This document shows positions 6,674 to 14,283 of a stretch of DNA of 20,076 nucleotides, piece by piece. The notes beneath the pieces were generated by a model. The model ran no database searches. It had not been told where the DNA came from and worked only from the letters and a program-made list of their open reading frames with translations. The stretch is from the NCBI GenBank assembly GCA_004554075.1, contig SFOB01000075.1, positions 1 through 20,076 of the forward strand, read 5' to 3'. The stretch comes from Treponema sp. Its GTDB lineage: Bacteria; Spirochaetota; Spirochaetia; Treponematales; Treponemataceae. A program made the position numbers and the translations under genes. The number at the start of each line of letters is the position of its first letter. The stretch's first letter is position 1.

Positions 6674-8662
6674 ATGTTTTTAGAAGCTAAAAATGCACTT
6701 GTATTTAAGAAGGGTAATGAAACTCTTATGATTGAAGCATGGGGAAAAGATTCCTTCCGTGTTCGTTCAACTCTTGAAGCTGCATTTATTGATCGCGATG
6801 TTGCGCTTACAGAAAAAATCAATCATGGCACTGCAAAAGTTAATGTATCAGAAAATGGAGCATCTATTAAAAACGGAATGCTGGAAGCACGCCTTAACTA
6901 TAATGGTGTAATTACTTTTTATAAAAATGATAAACTGATTTTACAGGAATACTACCGCCAGTATGATCCGACTGCCACAAAGGAAAGCTGCTGTACTAAA
7001 ATTATCAGCCGCCAGTTCCAGGGAATCATTGGAGGTGATTATTCTCTTACTGTCCGCTTTAATCCAAATGATGATGAAAAACTCTTTGGTATGGGTCAGT
7101 ATCCAACTCCTTATCTCGATATGAAGGGCTGTACTCTTGAACTTGCTCAGAGAAACAGTCAGGTTTCAATTCCATTTGCTTTATCAAATCTTGGCTATGG
7201 CTTCCTCTGGAATAATCCGGCTGTAGGTAAAGTGACTTTTGGTAAGAACATTACTGAATGGCATGCAGACAGTACAAAAGAAATGGACTACTGGATTACA
7301 GCAGGCGACACTCCAGCAGAAATAATCGAAAAATATACAGCTGCAGTAGGCCGCGCTCCAGCACTTACAGAAGATTATCTTGGTTTCTGGCAGTGTAAGC
7401 TCCGCTACCGCACACAGGAAGAAATTCTTACTGTTGCCCGCAAGTATAAGGAAATGGGAATTCATCTTGATGTAATTGTAATTGATTTCTTCCACTGGCC
7501 TCGTCAGGGAGACTGGTTCTTTGATAAGGAATACTGGCCAGATCCAAAGGCAATGTGCGATGAGCTCCACGCTATGGGAACAAAGGTTATGGTAAGCGTT
7601 TGGCCTAACGTTGATAAAAAATCAACCCACTTTGCAGAAATGCAGGAAAAGGGCTATCTGATCCGCTCAGACCGCGGTTCTAACCAGAGTTTTGACTGGC
7701 AGGGTGACTGTCTTGCTATTGATGCAACTAATCCTGAGGCTCGAGAATATCTTTGGAAGATTTGTAAGAAAAACTATGCTGATTACGGAATTGATATGTT
7801 CTGGCTTGATAACTCTGAACCTGACCTTAATGTTTATGATTTTGGTAACTACAGATATCAGGCAGGTCCTGGTCTTCAGGTTGCAAATATTTACCCGCAG
7901 ATGTACAGCCGTGCCTTCTACGAAGGCCAGAAGGCCATGGGCCAGAAGAGCATTGTAAACCTTGAACGTTGTGCCTGGGTTGGAAGCCAGAAATATAATC
8001 AGATTATCTGGAATGGTGATGTACAGTCTACCTGGGAATGTTTTAGAACTTCTGTATGCGAAGGTTTGAACATGGGTATTGCTGGTATTCCATGGTGGAC
8101 AACTGATATCGGCGGCTTTATGTACGGTGATGTTCGTACAGAAGAGTTTAAAGAACTCCTTATCCGCTGGTTTGAATGGGCTGTATTTACTCCAATTCTT
8201 CGTCTGCACGGTGACCGTGATCCTCACGATATTCCATTACTGGACAAGGATCCACAGCGTGGCTACGGTGGAGGACATCTATTTACTGGCCGCGACAACG
8301 AAATCTGGTCTTACGGCGAAGGCCCACAGAAGATAATGGAAGAGCAGATTAAACTGCGCGAGAAAATCAAGCCTTATGTAACAAAGGTTATGAAAGAAGC
8401 CAGTGAAAACGGAAGCCCTGCGCTGCGTACTATGTTCTATGAGTTCCCTGAAGACGAAAAGTGCTGGAACCTTAAAGACCAGTATATGTTCGGTTCTGAA
8501 TATCTTGTAGCACCGCTTATGACACCACAGACTTTCAAACGAGATGTATATCTTCCTGCCGGAAAGTGGGAAAACATTCACGACGGAAAAGTTTACGAAG
8601 GCGGCCAGACTGTAACAGTAGACGCTCCGCTCGAGGCTATTCCTGTTTTCTTACGTAAATAA
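6674..8662 (+). CDS. GH31 glycoside hydrolase, alpha-xylosidase-like
   Basis: A 662-residue cytoplasmic enzyme with no signal peptide. Residues ~20-230 form the N-terminal galactose-mutarotase-like domain. The catalytic barrel spans ~235-545, and a short beta domain ends the protein. The nucleophile should be D379 in FWLDNSEPD. The acid/base should be D449 in IIWNGDVQSTWE. GIPWWTTDIGGF (471-482) and FTPILRLHG (505-513) are further GH31 blocks. The FGMGQYPTPYLDMKG and DVIVIDFFHWP segments resemble alpha-xylosidases more than starch-type alpha-glucosidases. It is shorter than the ~770-residue YicI type, mainly at the C terminus. It stands alone with its own promoter. The likely substrate is an alpha-xyloside or other alpha-glycoside, and specificity is inferred. 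Confidence 0.88.
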   Translation: MFLEAKNALVFKKGNETLMIEAWGKDSFRVRSTLEAAFIDRDVALTEKINHGTAKVNVSENGASIKNGMLEARLNYNGVITFYKNDKLILQEYYRQYDPTATKESCCTKIISRQFQGIIGGDYSLTVRFNPNDDEKLFGMGQYPTPYLDMKGCTLELAQRNSQVSIPFALSNLGYGFLWNNPAVGKVTFGKNITEWHADSTKEMDYWITAGDTPAEIIEKYTAAVGRAPALTEDYLGFWQCKLRYRTQEEILTVARKYKEMGIHLDVIVIDFFHWPRQGDWFFDKEYWPDPKAMCDELHAMGTKVMVSVWPNVDKKSTHFAEMQEKGYLIRSDRGSNQSFDWQGDCLAIDATNPEAREYLWKICKKNYADYGIDMFWLDNSEPDLNVYDFGNYRYQAGPGLQVANIYPQMYSRAFYEGQKAMGQKSIVNLERCAWVGSQKYNQIIWNGDVQSTWECFRTSVCEGLNMGIAGIPWWTTDIGGFMYGDVRTEEFKELLIRWFEWAVFTPILRLHGDRDPHDIPLLDKDPQRGYGGGHLFTGRDNEIWSYGEGPQKIMEEQIKLREKIKPYVTKVMKEASENGSPALRTMFYEFPEDEKCWNLKDQYMFGSEYLVAPLMTPQTFKRDVYLPAGKWENIHDGKVYEGGQTVTVDAPLEAIPVFLRK

Positions 8663-8665
8663 ATA

Positions 8666-8737
8666 CGTCATTGCGAGGAGCATAGCGACGAAGCAATCCA
8701 TATTAGTAAAGATTGCTTCGCTACGCTCGCAATGACG
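8666..8737. repeat. Long imperfect palindrome (GTCATTGCGAG type)
   Basis: CGTCATTGCGAG (8666-8677) pairs exactly with CTCGCAATGACG (8726-8737), and GAAGCAATC (8690-8698) pairs with GATTGCTTC (8711-8719) around a 12-nt loop. The middle (AGCATAGCGAC against CTACG) pairs only partly. It begins 4 bp after the GH31 stop. Like the 5724-5933 units it has GTCAT/ATGAC ends. It could fold into a stable RNA hairpin and end GH31 transcription, although no T-run follows. Confidence 0.75.
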
Positions 8738-8745
8738 ATAAATGC

Positions 8746-8774
8746 TTGCCGACTTATTATAATAATTCTATAAT
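8746..8774 (+). promoter_or_regulatory. Sigma-70-like promoter of the CDF gene, predicted leaderless
   Basis: TTGCCG (8746-8751), a 17-bp spacer and a perfect TATAAT (8769-8774). Only six bases (GTAAAT) separate the -10 from the ATG at 8781, so transcription should start at or next to the start codon. There is no Shine-Dalgarno sequence. Confidence 0.65.
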
Positions 8775-8780
8775 GTAAAT

Positions 8781-9890
8781 ATGACTCGAGAATCAACAAT
8801 CATCAGAACAAGCGTAATTGGAATTGCGGCTAATATTTTTTTAGCCGCTTTTAAGGCTTTTGTTGGACTTATTTCATCTTCTATTGCGATTGTTCTTGAT
8901 GCAGTAAATAATCTTAGTGATGCACTTTCTTCTGTAATTACTATAATCGGAACAAAACTTGCCCTTAAACCTGCTGATAAAAAGCATCCTTTTGGTCATG
9001 GAAGGGTAGAATATCTTACAGCTCTCATAATCGGTTTTATCATTTTATATGCCGGTATTACTTCTTTAATTGAATCTGTAAAAAAGATAATTAATCCTTC
9101 TACACCTGAATATTCTATAAAATCTCTGATTATCATTATTGTTGCAATATTTGTAAAAATATTCCTTGGACTTTTTGTAAAAGCAACAGGAGAAAAAGTG
9201 AATTCAGATTCACTGGTAGCAAGTGGTAAAGATGCTCTTATGGATTCCATTATTTCTGTATCGACTCTTATTGCTGCCATTGTATTTATAATTTTTCATA
9301 TTTCCCTTGAAGCCTGGCTTGGTCTTTTGATTTCTTTTGCAATCATAAAAGCCGGTTATGAAACTCTTCAGGAAACTATAAGTAAGATTCTTGGTGAACG
9401 TATTGATTCCAAGCTTTCCAAGGATATTAAAAAGACTATTGTTTCCTGCGATAAGGAGATTCTTGGTGCTTACGATTTAGTTCTGAACAATTATGGTCCT
9501 GATATTCACGTTGGTTCTGCTCATATTGAAGTACCTGATACCTGGTCTGCTGATAAGATTGACTCAATGTCTCGAAAAATTGCAAATGAAGTTTATGTAA
9601 AACATGGCGTTGCTATGAGCGCAATCGGAATCTATTCAGTAAATACAAAAGAAAATACTGCAGCCCAGATTCGTGACCGTGTAAGCAAGATTGTTATGGA
9701 ACACAAAGAGATTCTCCAGATGCACGGTTTCTTTGTTGATGAAAAAGCAAAGGTTATGAGATTTGATATTATTGTTTCTTTTGATTCACTAAGTATGAAA
9801 GAAATGTTCAACCACGTTGTAGAAGATGTAAGAGAAGCCTTCCCAGACTACGACGTCCAGGTTCAGTTTGACATCGACATCAGCGATTAG
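8781..9890 (+). CDS. Cation diffusion facilitator transporter, possibly manganese-type
   Basis: This 369-residue protein has about six membrane helices (residues ~8-190) and a cytoplasmic C-terminal part. KKHPFGHGRVEYL (68-80) is a CDF signature. The metal site residues appear to be N43xxxD47 in helix 2 (DAVNNLSDA) and D151xxxD155 in helix 5 (GKDALMDS). This ND/DD pattern is associated with Mn2+ exporters; Zn2+ types carry HD in helix 5. After the normal dimerisation domain (~205-285) comes an extra ~80 residues that may form a second ferredoxin-like fold, making it longer than the ~300-residue norm. The gene stands alone between repeats. Metal choice is inferred. Confidence 0.88.
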   Translation: MTRESTIIRTSVIGIAANIFLAAFKAFVGLISSSIAIVLDAVNNLSDALSSVITIIGTKLALKPADKKHPFGHGRVEYLTALIIGFIILYAGITSLIESVKKIINPSTPEYSIKSLIIIIVAIFVKIFLGLFVKATGEKVNSDSLVASGKDALMDSIISVSTLIAAIVFIIFHISLEAWLGLLISFAIIKAGYETLQETISKILGERIDSKLSKDIKKTIVSCDKEILGAYDLVLNNYGPDIHVGSAHIEVPDTWSADKIDSMSRKIANEVYVKHGVAMSAIGIYSVNTKENTAAQIRDRVSKIVMEHKEILQMHGFFVDEKAKVMRFDIIVSFDSLSMKEMFNHVVEDVREAFPDYDVQVQFDIDISD

Positions 9891-9896
9891 GCTACA

Positions 9897-9993
9897 ATCG
9901 AAAATCCGTTAAAAAATGGGCTGCGGCAACGGGCCATTTTAGGATTATCGCTCGTTCCGCCTCAGAGGCAGGCTGTGCCTGCCGACTTTCGAT
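9897..9993. repeat. Composite palindromic repeat between convergent genes
   Basis: Outer arms ATCGAAA (9897-9903) and TTTCGAT (9987-9993) enclose two inner hairpins. The first has AATCC...GGATT and AAAATGG (9913-9919)/CCATTTT (9934-9940) around GCTGCGGCAACGGG. The second is GGCAGGC (9967-9973)-TGT-GCCTGCC (9977-9983), a perfect 7-bp stem. It is GC-rich against an AT-rich background. It lies between the ends of the CDF gene and the dehydrogenase, so it may stop transcription from both sides. Confidence 0.65.
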
Positions 9994-9996
9994 GAA

Positions 9997-10944
9997 TTAA
10001 TTTACCACGTTTATTGGCGAACCTGCAATCCACGCCTTAAGATTTTCTTCCGCAATTCCCTGCAGTCTCTTTCTTGTTTCAAGAGGAGCCCAGGCAATAT
10101 GCGGAGTAATTACGCAGTTTTTAGCCTTAAGTAAAGGATTGTCTGCAGCCATTGGTTCCTGCAGTAAAACATCGGCAGCATAACCTGAAATTCCACCTTC
10201 ATTAAGACAAGCTGCCAGATCTTTTTCAACAACAAAACCACCACGGGCTGTGTTTATAAGATATGCAGACTTTTTCATAAGGGAAAGGCTTTCTTTATTG
10301 ATTATATTTTTTGTCTGATCTGTAAGAGGAGCGTGAAGTGTCAAAAAATCTGAACGCTTTAACAATTCTTCAAAGCTTACAGACTCCGGCATTCCTTCTT
10401 TTGGAGTTCTTGTACAGCAGATAACCTTCATACCAAAGGCCTGGGCTATTGAAGCAACCCGTTTGCCAATATTTCCATAGCCGAATATACCAAGTGTTTT
10501 TCCAGAGAGTTCAGAAAGGCTTCCATTCCAGTAACAGAAATCCGGGCATTTTACCCAGTCTCCATTCATTACAGAAGCAGAATGCTGGGCAACCTGATTG
10601 GTAAAATAAAGAATAAAAGAAAATACATGCTGGGCAACAGAATCTGTAGAATAGGCAGGGATATTTGTTACAGTTACACCATGAGCTCTGGCAGCCTCTA
10701 AATCAATTACATTATAACCTGTTGCAAGAACACCGATGTATTTGAGGTTAGGGCAGGCATCGAATATTTCTTTTGTAATCTGGATTTTATTAAGAAAAAC
10801 GGCATCTGAATTACCTATACGTTCAATTACTTCTTCTGGAGAAGTTCTTTCGTATACTTTGTAATCAACAATGCCGTCTAAAAAGTTCCATGGAAGGTCA
10901 CCCGGATTTACCGCATGACCATCTAGAATTGTAAGTTTTTTCAT
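9997..10944 (-). CDS. D-2-hydroxyacid dehydrogenase (hydroxypyruvate/glycerate dehydrogenase-like)
   Basis: A 315-residue cytoplasmic NAD(P)H-dependent enzyme. The cofactor site GYGNIG (155-160) sits in the expected Rossmann position. The catalytic trio is complete: R234 (NTARGG), E263 (LQEP) and H282 (PHIAWAP). The opening DGHAVNPGDLPW and the PHIAWAPLETR segment resemble glycerate dehydrogenases (HprA type) more than lactate or phosphoglycerate dehydrogenases. The substrate is not certain. Its ATG lies 3 bp after the stop of the HMA-like gene, with only a weak ribosome site, so translation is probably coupled to that gene. Confidence 0.9.
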   Translation of the reverse strand: MKKLTILDGHAVNPGDLPWNFLDGIVDYKVYERTSPEEVIERIGNSDAVFLNKIQITKEIFDACPNLKYIGVLATGYNVIDLEAARAHGVTVTNIPAYSTDSVAQHVFSFILYFTNQVAQHSASVMNGDWVKCPDFCYWNGSLSELSGKTLGIFGYGNIGKRVASIAQAFGMKVICCTRTPKEGMPESVSFEELLKRSDFLTLHAPLTDQTKNIINKESLSLMKKSAYLINTARGGFVVEKDLAACLNEGGISGYAADVLLQEPMAADNPLLKAKNCVITPHIAWAPLETRKRLQGIAEENLKAWIAGSPINVVN

Positions 10945-10947
10945 AAA

Positions 10948-11151
10948 TTAGCCGAGTACGTCAACACCACAGCCAGAAATTGCAGTATTAATTGCAGCTT
11001 CTGCTCCGGCATCATCATAATCTACGAGAACCTGAGATTTTTCGCAGTTTGCAACGCAATTAGTAACTCCGGCAACTGCTGAAACTGCAGCCTGTACTTT
11101 TGCTGCTGTTCCATCATCAAACATACCAACTACATATATTTTTTTCTGCAT
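10948..11151 (-). CDS. Small HMA-fold-like protein without the CxxC motif
   Basis: A 67-residue protein that looks like a heavy-metal-associated (HMA) domain in length and pattern: KKIYVVGM near the start, a helix KVQAAVSAVAGV, then a strand region CEKSQVLVDYD and a second helix AEAAINTAISGCG. HMA domains carry GMxCxxC. Here the loop is GMFDDGTAAKV, with both cysteines replaced. Other cysteines occur at C32, C36 (NCVANC) and C61. So metal binding by the classic site is unlikely. It is the first gene of a two-gene unit with the dehydrogenase. A GGGG about 8 nt upstream of the ATG may serve as ribosome site. Function is unknown. Confidence 0.72.
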   Translation of the reverse strand: MQKKIYVVGMFDDGTAAKVQAAVSAVAGVTNCVANCEKSQVLVDYDDAGAEAAINTAISGCGVDVLG

Positions 11152-11199
11152 AAGAAAACCCCATAAAAATTGTGTTTTACACTCTCTTTTAGTTATTAA

Positions 11200-11228
11200 A
11201 ATATAAATTAAATATATTTTTTTATCAA
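11200..11228 (-). promoter_or_regulatory. Putative promoter of the HMA-like/dehydrogenase unit
   Basis: On the - strand TTGATA (11228-11223), a 17-bp spacer and TATATT (11205-11200), 48 bp before the ATG at 11151. The AT-rich context raises the chance of random matches. The rest of the gap (11229-11292) holds no clear terminator for the gene to its right. Confidence 0.45.
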
Positions 11229-11292
11229 TATAAATAGAAAAATCATTGAGTAAAATTCTAGAATAATAGAGTTTTGTACAACGTTTTTTCTC

Positions 11293-12015
11293 TTATTTTA
11301 TCTGAATTTTCTGTATTCCATAGGAATATGGCGCTACAGAATATGGTTCAAACCAGACAAATACTTTATTTCCAGCTACCGTAAATATTTCAAAGTTTCC
11401 GGCCTGTGGAAAGGCACCTGTATTAATCATTTCTCGAAGTGAATCTTCTTCTGAAGGCGGAATACTTTTTTTACTGTTATTAATTAACTTTTTATAGAGA
11501 CTCTGACGGCAGATAGAAGATATTTCATTATAAGACATGGAAGATGCCTGTAATACATCAATAAACTTCTTACTCTTTGTGTCATAATTAAAAGAAGCAA
11601 GAGTTGTATTACCGTGAGCGCCACCACTAAAAATGTAAGTATTAATTATAACGCTTAAGATATTGCGATTTCCTGTAACTTCATAAGTAACAAGATATTC
11701 GAAAGAAGGAAGCTTTGAATTTCCACGATTATTAAGAGCTACAATTTCATTCCATTCAGATTTAGAATAAGATTTAAAATTCTTCCAGTTACTGTTTACT
11801 GTATTGGCAATTCTTTTATTAAGTTCAGGCAGCTTTTCAAATTCAGGATATTTAATTTTAGTTGTAAGATAATCCTGATTTTCATTAATTTCTACGTTTT
11901 TATAGGAATAAGAAATCTTACCGCCATCAGCAATCCCTGAAAGGCTGGCACAAGAAAAGAATGTAAAACTAAAAAGTATAAGAATGCAAAGAAGAATAAA
12001 TTTTTTTACTTTCAT
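11293..12015 (-). CDS. Putative lipoprotein with DUF4163/DUF3298-type domains
   Basis: A 240-residue exported protein. Residues 1-21 are a lysine-rich start plus hydrophobic helix ending FTFFSC, a loose spirochaetal lipobox with C22 as the lipidated residue. The body matches the DUF4163-DUF3298 pattern (as in RsiV and PdaC outer parts): IFSGGAHGNTTLASFNYD (128-145) and a C-terminal VFVWFEPYSVAPYSYGIQ (218-235). RsiV-type domains bind lysozyme, but that is not shown for this protein. I place the start at 12015, not at the longer frame beginning 12156: the extra 47 residues lack a signal and come from the palindrome at 12095-12180, and a promoter abuts this ATG. Confidence 0.8.
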   Translation of the reverse strand: MKVKKFILLCILILFSFTFFSCASLSGIADGGKISYSYKNVEINENQDYLTTKIKYPEFEKLPELNKRIANTVNSNWKNFKSYSKSEWNEIVALNNRGNSKLPSFEYLVTYEVTGNRNILSVIINTYIFSGGAHGNTTLASFNYDTKSKKFIDVLQASSMSYNEISSICRQSLYKKLINNSKKSIPPSEEDSLREMINTGAFPQAGNFEIFTVAGNKVFVWFEPYSVAPYSYGIQKIQIK

Positions 12016-12021
12016 AATTCT

Positions 12022-12051
12022 ATAATAATCTTGTTTTGAATTCCCGGTCAA
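12022..12051 (-). promoter_or_regulatory. Promoter of the lipoprotein gene, predicted leaderless
   Basis: On the - strand TTGACC (12051-12046), an 18-bp spacer and TATTAT (12027-12022), then six bases (AGAATT) before the ATG at 12015. No Shine-Dalgarno is visible. The -10 to ATG distance is identical to that of the CDF promoter. Confidence 0.55.
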
Positions 12052-12094
12052 GTTGTTTTTTATTTTTTTAAATGAAAAAATATCACAGAATATA

Positions 12095-12180
12095 TAATTT
12101 TGCTCTCGGAGTGGAAAATGTCTGACGCCAACATCATCCCCGTTGGCGACAGGCATTTTCCACGGGAGAGAGCAAAATTA
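12095..12180. repeat. 86-bp hairpin repeat covering the symporter stop codon
   Basis: Three nested exact arms pair: TAATTTTGCTCTC (12095-12107) with GAGAGCAAAATTA (12168-12180), GTGGAAAATG (12111-12120) with CATTTTCCAC (12154-12163), and GCCAAC (12127-12132) with GTTGGC (12142-12147). The loop is 12133-12141. The outermost TAA on the - strand is the stop codon of the symporter gene. It could act as a transcript-end hairpin for the sugar operon. It has the form of a mobile palindromic repeat. Confidence 0.75.
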
Positions 12181-13596
12181 GTTATTCGAAGATGTATTTT
12201 CAACTTTTGCGATGGTTTCTATTACCTTCTTTTCATTAAAGAAAGCCATGATAATACCACCAAGTATACAGCATACAGATGCAACTAAAGCGACAATACG
12301 GTAACCAAAGGTTGAACCTGCAGCCTGTTGTGTAGAATCAGAAACTGCTTTTGCAACACCAATAGTTGCAAGAGATGTAAACATCAACATAGCAAGTGAC
12401 TGACCAAGTTTCATTGCAAAGGTTCTTGCAGCATAGAACATACCGCTTCTTGATTCACCAGTAACAACTTCATCTTCAAGAGCAATATCTGCAACGATAG
12501 TCTGAGGAATGATTCCAAAGATTGCCTGAGGGAACGAACCAAGAATAACAATAATTGCAGCCTGAGCATAAATTGGAATAAAGCTGAGTTTTTCTCCGGA
12601 AAGAGCTGTAAAGCCGAAGGTCAATACAAAGCCGAAGAAAGCTGCTATCAAAAGTTTTTTCTTTCCCCATTTAGCAGTCATCTTTGTTACAAATGGATAA
12701 TAGCAGAGAGAAAGAATGGTAAGACCACCCATCATTACAGTTGTCATGCTTTCTGGCAGCTGAAGAAGACTTGTTACAAAGAATGGAAGACCTGTCTGGA
12801 ACATTGCAAGTCCGAAGAAATAAATGATATCCTGTCCAACAAATACTCTGAAATCTTTGTTTTTGAAAGTTTTTCCAAGTGATGAGAACATGTTTGAAGA
12901 AGAAGGTGTTGCTTCACAGTAATCTTTTTCATTAATTCCAAAAGCTGGAACAAGCATAAAGACAGTTGCAAGCAAAGAAAGAATTGCAAAAGTAATTCTC
13001 ATAGCAGGAATTCTTTCAAGTCCAAAGCCCATTAAAACTCCCCAGATAGTTGGTGCTGCATAACCGATACATGTACCTACAATAAATGTTAACGAGATGC
13101 ACATAGAGAGCTTAAGCTTTTCTTCCTGATTATGAGGAAGCTCAGCAAGAAGTGATGTATATGGAGTACAATAGCAGGTAATAAGGAAGTAGTAGGCGAG
13201 TACTGTTACAAAAAGCCAGGCAGTATTAATAGCACTTACAGCTCCTATTGGTGCACAGAAAACAAGTGTGAAAACAATACCAAGTGGAATAGCAGACCAG
13301 CGCATGAAAGGAATACGGCGTCCAAGTTTGCTTTTTAGATTATCTGACCAGTTTCCAACAAGAGGATCAGTAACAGCATCAAAAACACGACCAATTGCTG
13401 TTATAAGTCCAATGATTGTAAGAACGCCAAAAACAACTCGGCCTGATGGAATAAGATTTATCATACCATCATTGATTGCTTCCTGATTTGGCTGATAAAA
13501 ATATACAAGCCAGGAACCGATTAATCCGCTAATGATCGACCAGCCAAGCTGTCCGATTGCATAGCACCACATTTTACCCTTTGAAAGAGATTTCAT
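12178..13596 (-). CDS. GPH family sugar:cation symporter (MelB-like)
   Basis: This 472-residue, 12-helix transporter is of the glycoside-pentoside-hexuronide:cation family. The signature DAVTDPLVGNWSD (73-85) with GRRIPFM (92-98) carries the aspartates that bind the coupling Na+ or H+ in MelB. Other members import melibiose, xylosides or glucuronides. It is the last gene of the GH36 operon. Its ATG overlaps the tetR stop (ATGA), with AGGGGG upstream inside tetR. The natural partner is the GH36 enzyme, so an alpha-galactoside is the likely cargo. That substrate is inferred from context only. Confidence 0.9.
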   Translation of the reverse strand: MKSLSKGKMWCYAIGQLGWSIISGLIGSWLVYFYQPNQEAINDGMINLIPSGRVVFGVLTIIGLITAIGRVFDAVTDPLVGNWSDNLKSKLGRRIPFMRWSAIPLGIVFTLVFCAPIGAVSAINTAWLFVTVLAYYFLITCYCTPYTSLLAELPHNQEEKLKLSMCISLTFIVGTCIGYAAPTIWGVLMGFGLERIPAMRITFAILSLLATVFMLVPAFGINEKDYCEATPSSSNMFSSLGKTFKNKDFRVFVGQDIIYFFGLAMFQTGLPFFVTSLLQLPESMTTVMMGGLTILSLCYYPFVTKMTAKWGKKKLLIAAFFGFVLTFGFTALSGEKLSFIPIYAQAAIIVILGSFPQAIFGIIPQTIVADIALEDEVVTGESRSGMFYAARTFAMKLGQSLAMLMFTSLATIGVAKAVSDSTQQAAGSTFGYRIVALVASVCCILGGIIMAFFNEKKVIETIAKVENTSSNN

Positions 13597-14255
13597 TTTA
13601 TGCCCCCTAATAATATCTGGCCCAGAAGCTTAAGCTGCTGAACACCATCATTTGTTTCATCCATTTTCAGCATTTTTCCAGTTAAACTCAATTTCTGAGA
13701 AACTGAAAAAAGTGTATGCATCAAAGAAAAATAAAGCTGCTTTTCATTATCTTTATATTTCTTTGAAATAGATCCGTCTACAATTCCTTTATGAATTGCA
13801 TTACCAATTACTGTCTGTACAGACTGAATAACTTCCTGATAAGGAATCAGTCTTTCAGAATCAATTTTCTGACACACAATATAGGCATCAAAAAAATAGA
13901 TATAGCGGAAGAAATCTGGTTCATTCTGAAAGAGTTTACAAAACAAATCAAAGATTTCTTCAAGCTCTTCAATTCCGTTTTTTGTGTAATAGCCCGTATC
14001 ATTCAGAATAGGCATTATAAGCTTTTTCTGACTTTCCCAGGCCCACATTGCAGTACGGATTGCAATTTCATCTTTTGTCTCAAAATATCGATATAAAGAT
14101 GCAACTCCAATTTCTGCTTCTTTTGCAATATCAGTCATTGCAATTGCATCAAAACCGTTGTGCGAAAAAAGAGAGAAAGCTGCCAGAAGGATTCTTTCAA
14201 TTCTGGCATTTTTCTGACCATCTCTTTCTTCTGCAAGTTTCTCTTGCGCAGTCAA
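13593..14255 (-). CDS. TetR family transcriptional regulator
   Basis: This 220-residue protein has an N-terminal helix-turn-helix (about 39-58: AMTDIAKEAEIGVASLYRYF) preceded by the typical RILLAAFSLFSHNGFDAI helix, and a divergent ligand-binding C-terminal part. The start is a TTG at 14255 set by a strong AGGAGG (14269-14264) 8 bases upstream. It sits inside the operon (28 bp after the GT-B gene, ATGA overlap with the symporter). That position suggests it senses the sugar or its product and represses its own operon through the double palindrome at 17444-17484. That link is inferred; no other TetR operator candidate was noticed. Confidence 0.88.
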   Translation of the reverse strand: MTAQEKLAEERDGQKNARIERILLAAFSLFSHNGFDAIAMTDIAKEAEIGVASLYRYFETKDEIAIRTAMWAWESQKKLIMPILNDTGYYTKNGIEELEEIFDLFCKLFQNEPDFFRYIYFFDAYIVCQKIDSERLIPYQEVIQSVQTVIGNAIHKGIVDGSISKKYKDNEKQLYFSLMHTLFSVSQKLSLTGKMLKMDETNDGVQQLKLLGQILLGGIK

Positions 14256-14283
14256 TTTTTTTTCCTCCTGATATTTTTAAATT

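Noticed and set aside
11265..11292. Terminator downstream of the lipoprotein gene (TTGTACAA and T-rich sequence)
   Set aside because: The palindrome is short and AT-rich and no GC stem precedes a T-run on the - strand.
12016..12156. A 47-residue N-terminal extension of the lipoprotein gene (start at 12156)
   Set aside because: The extension is encoded partly by the palindromic repeat, would bury the signal peptide inside the protein, and lies upstream of the promoter that abuts the ATG at 12015.
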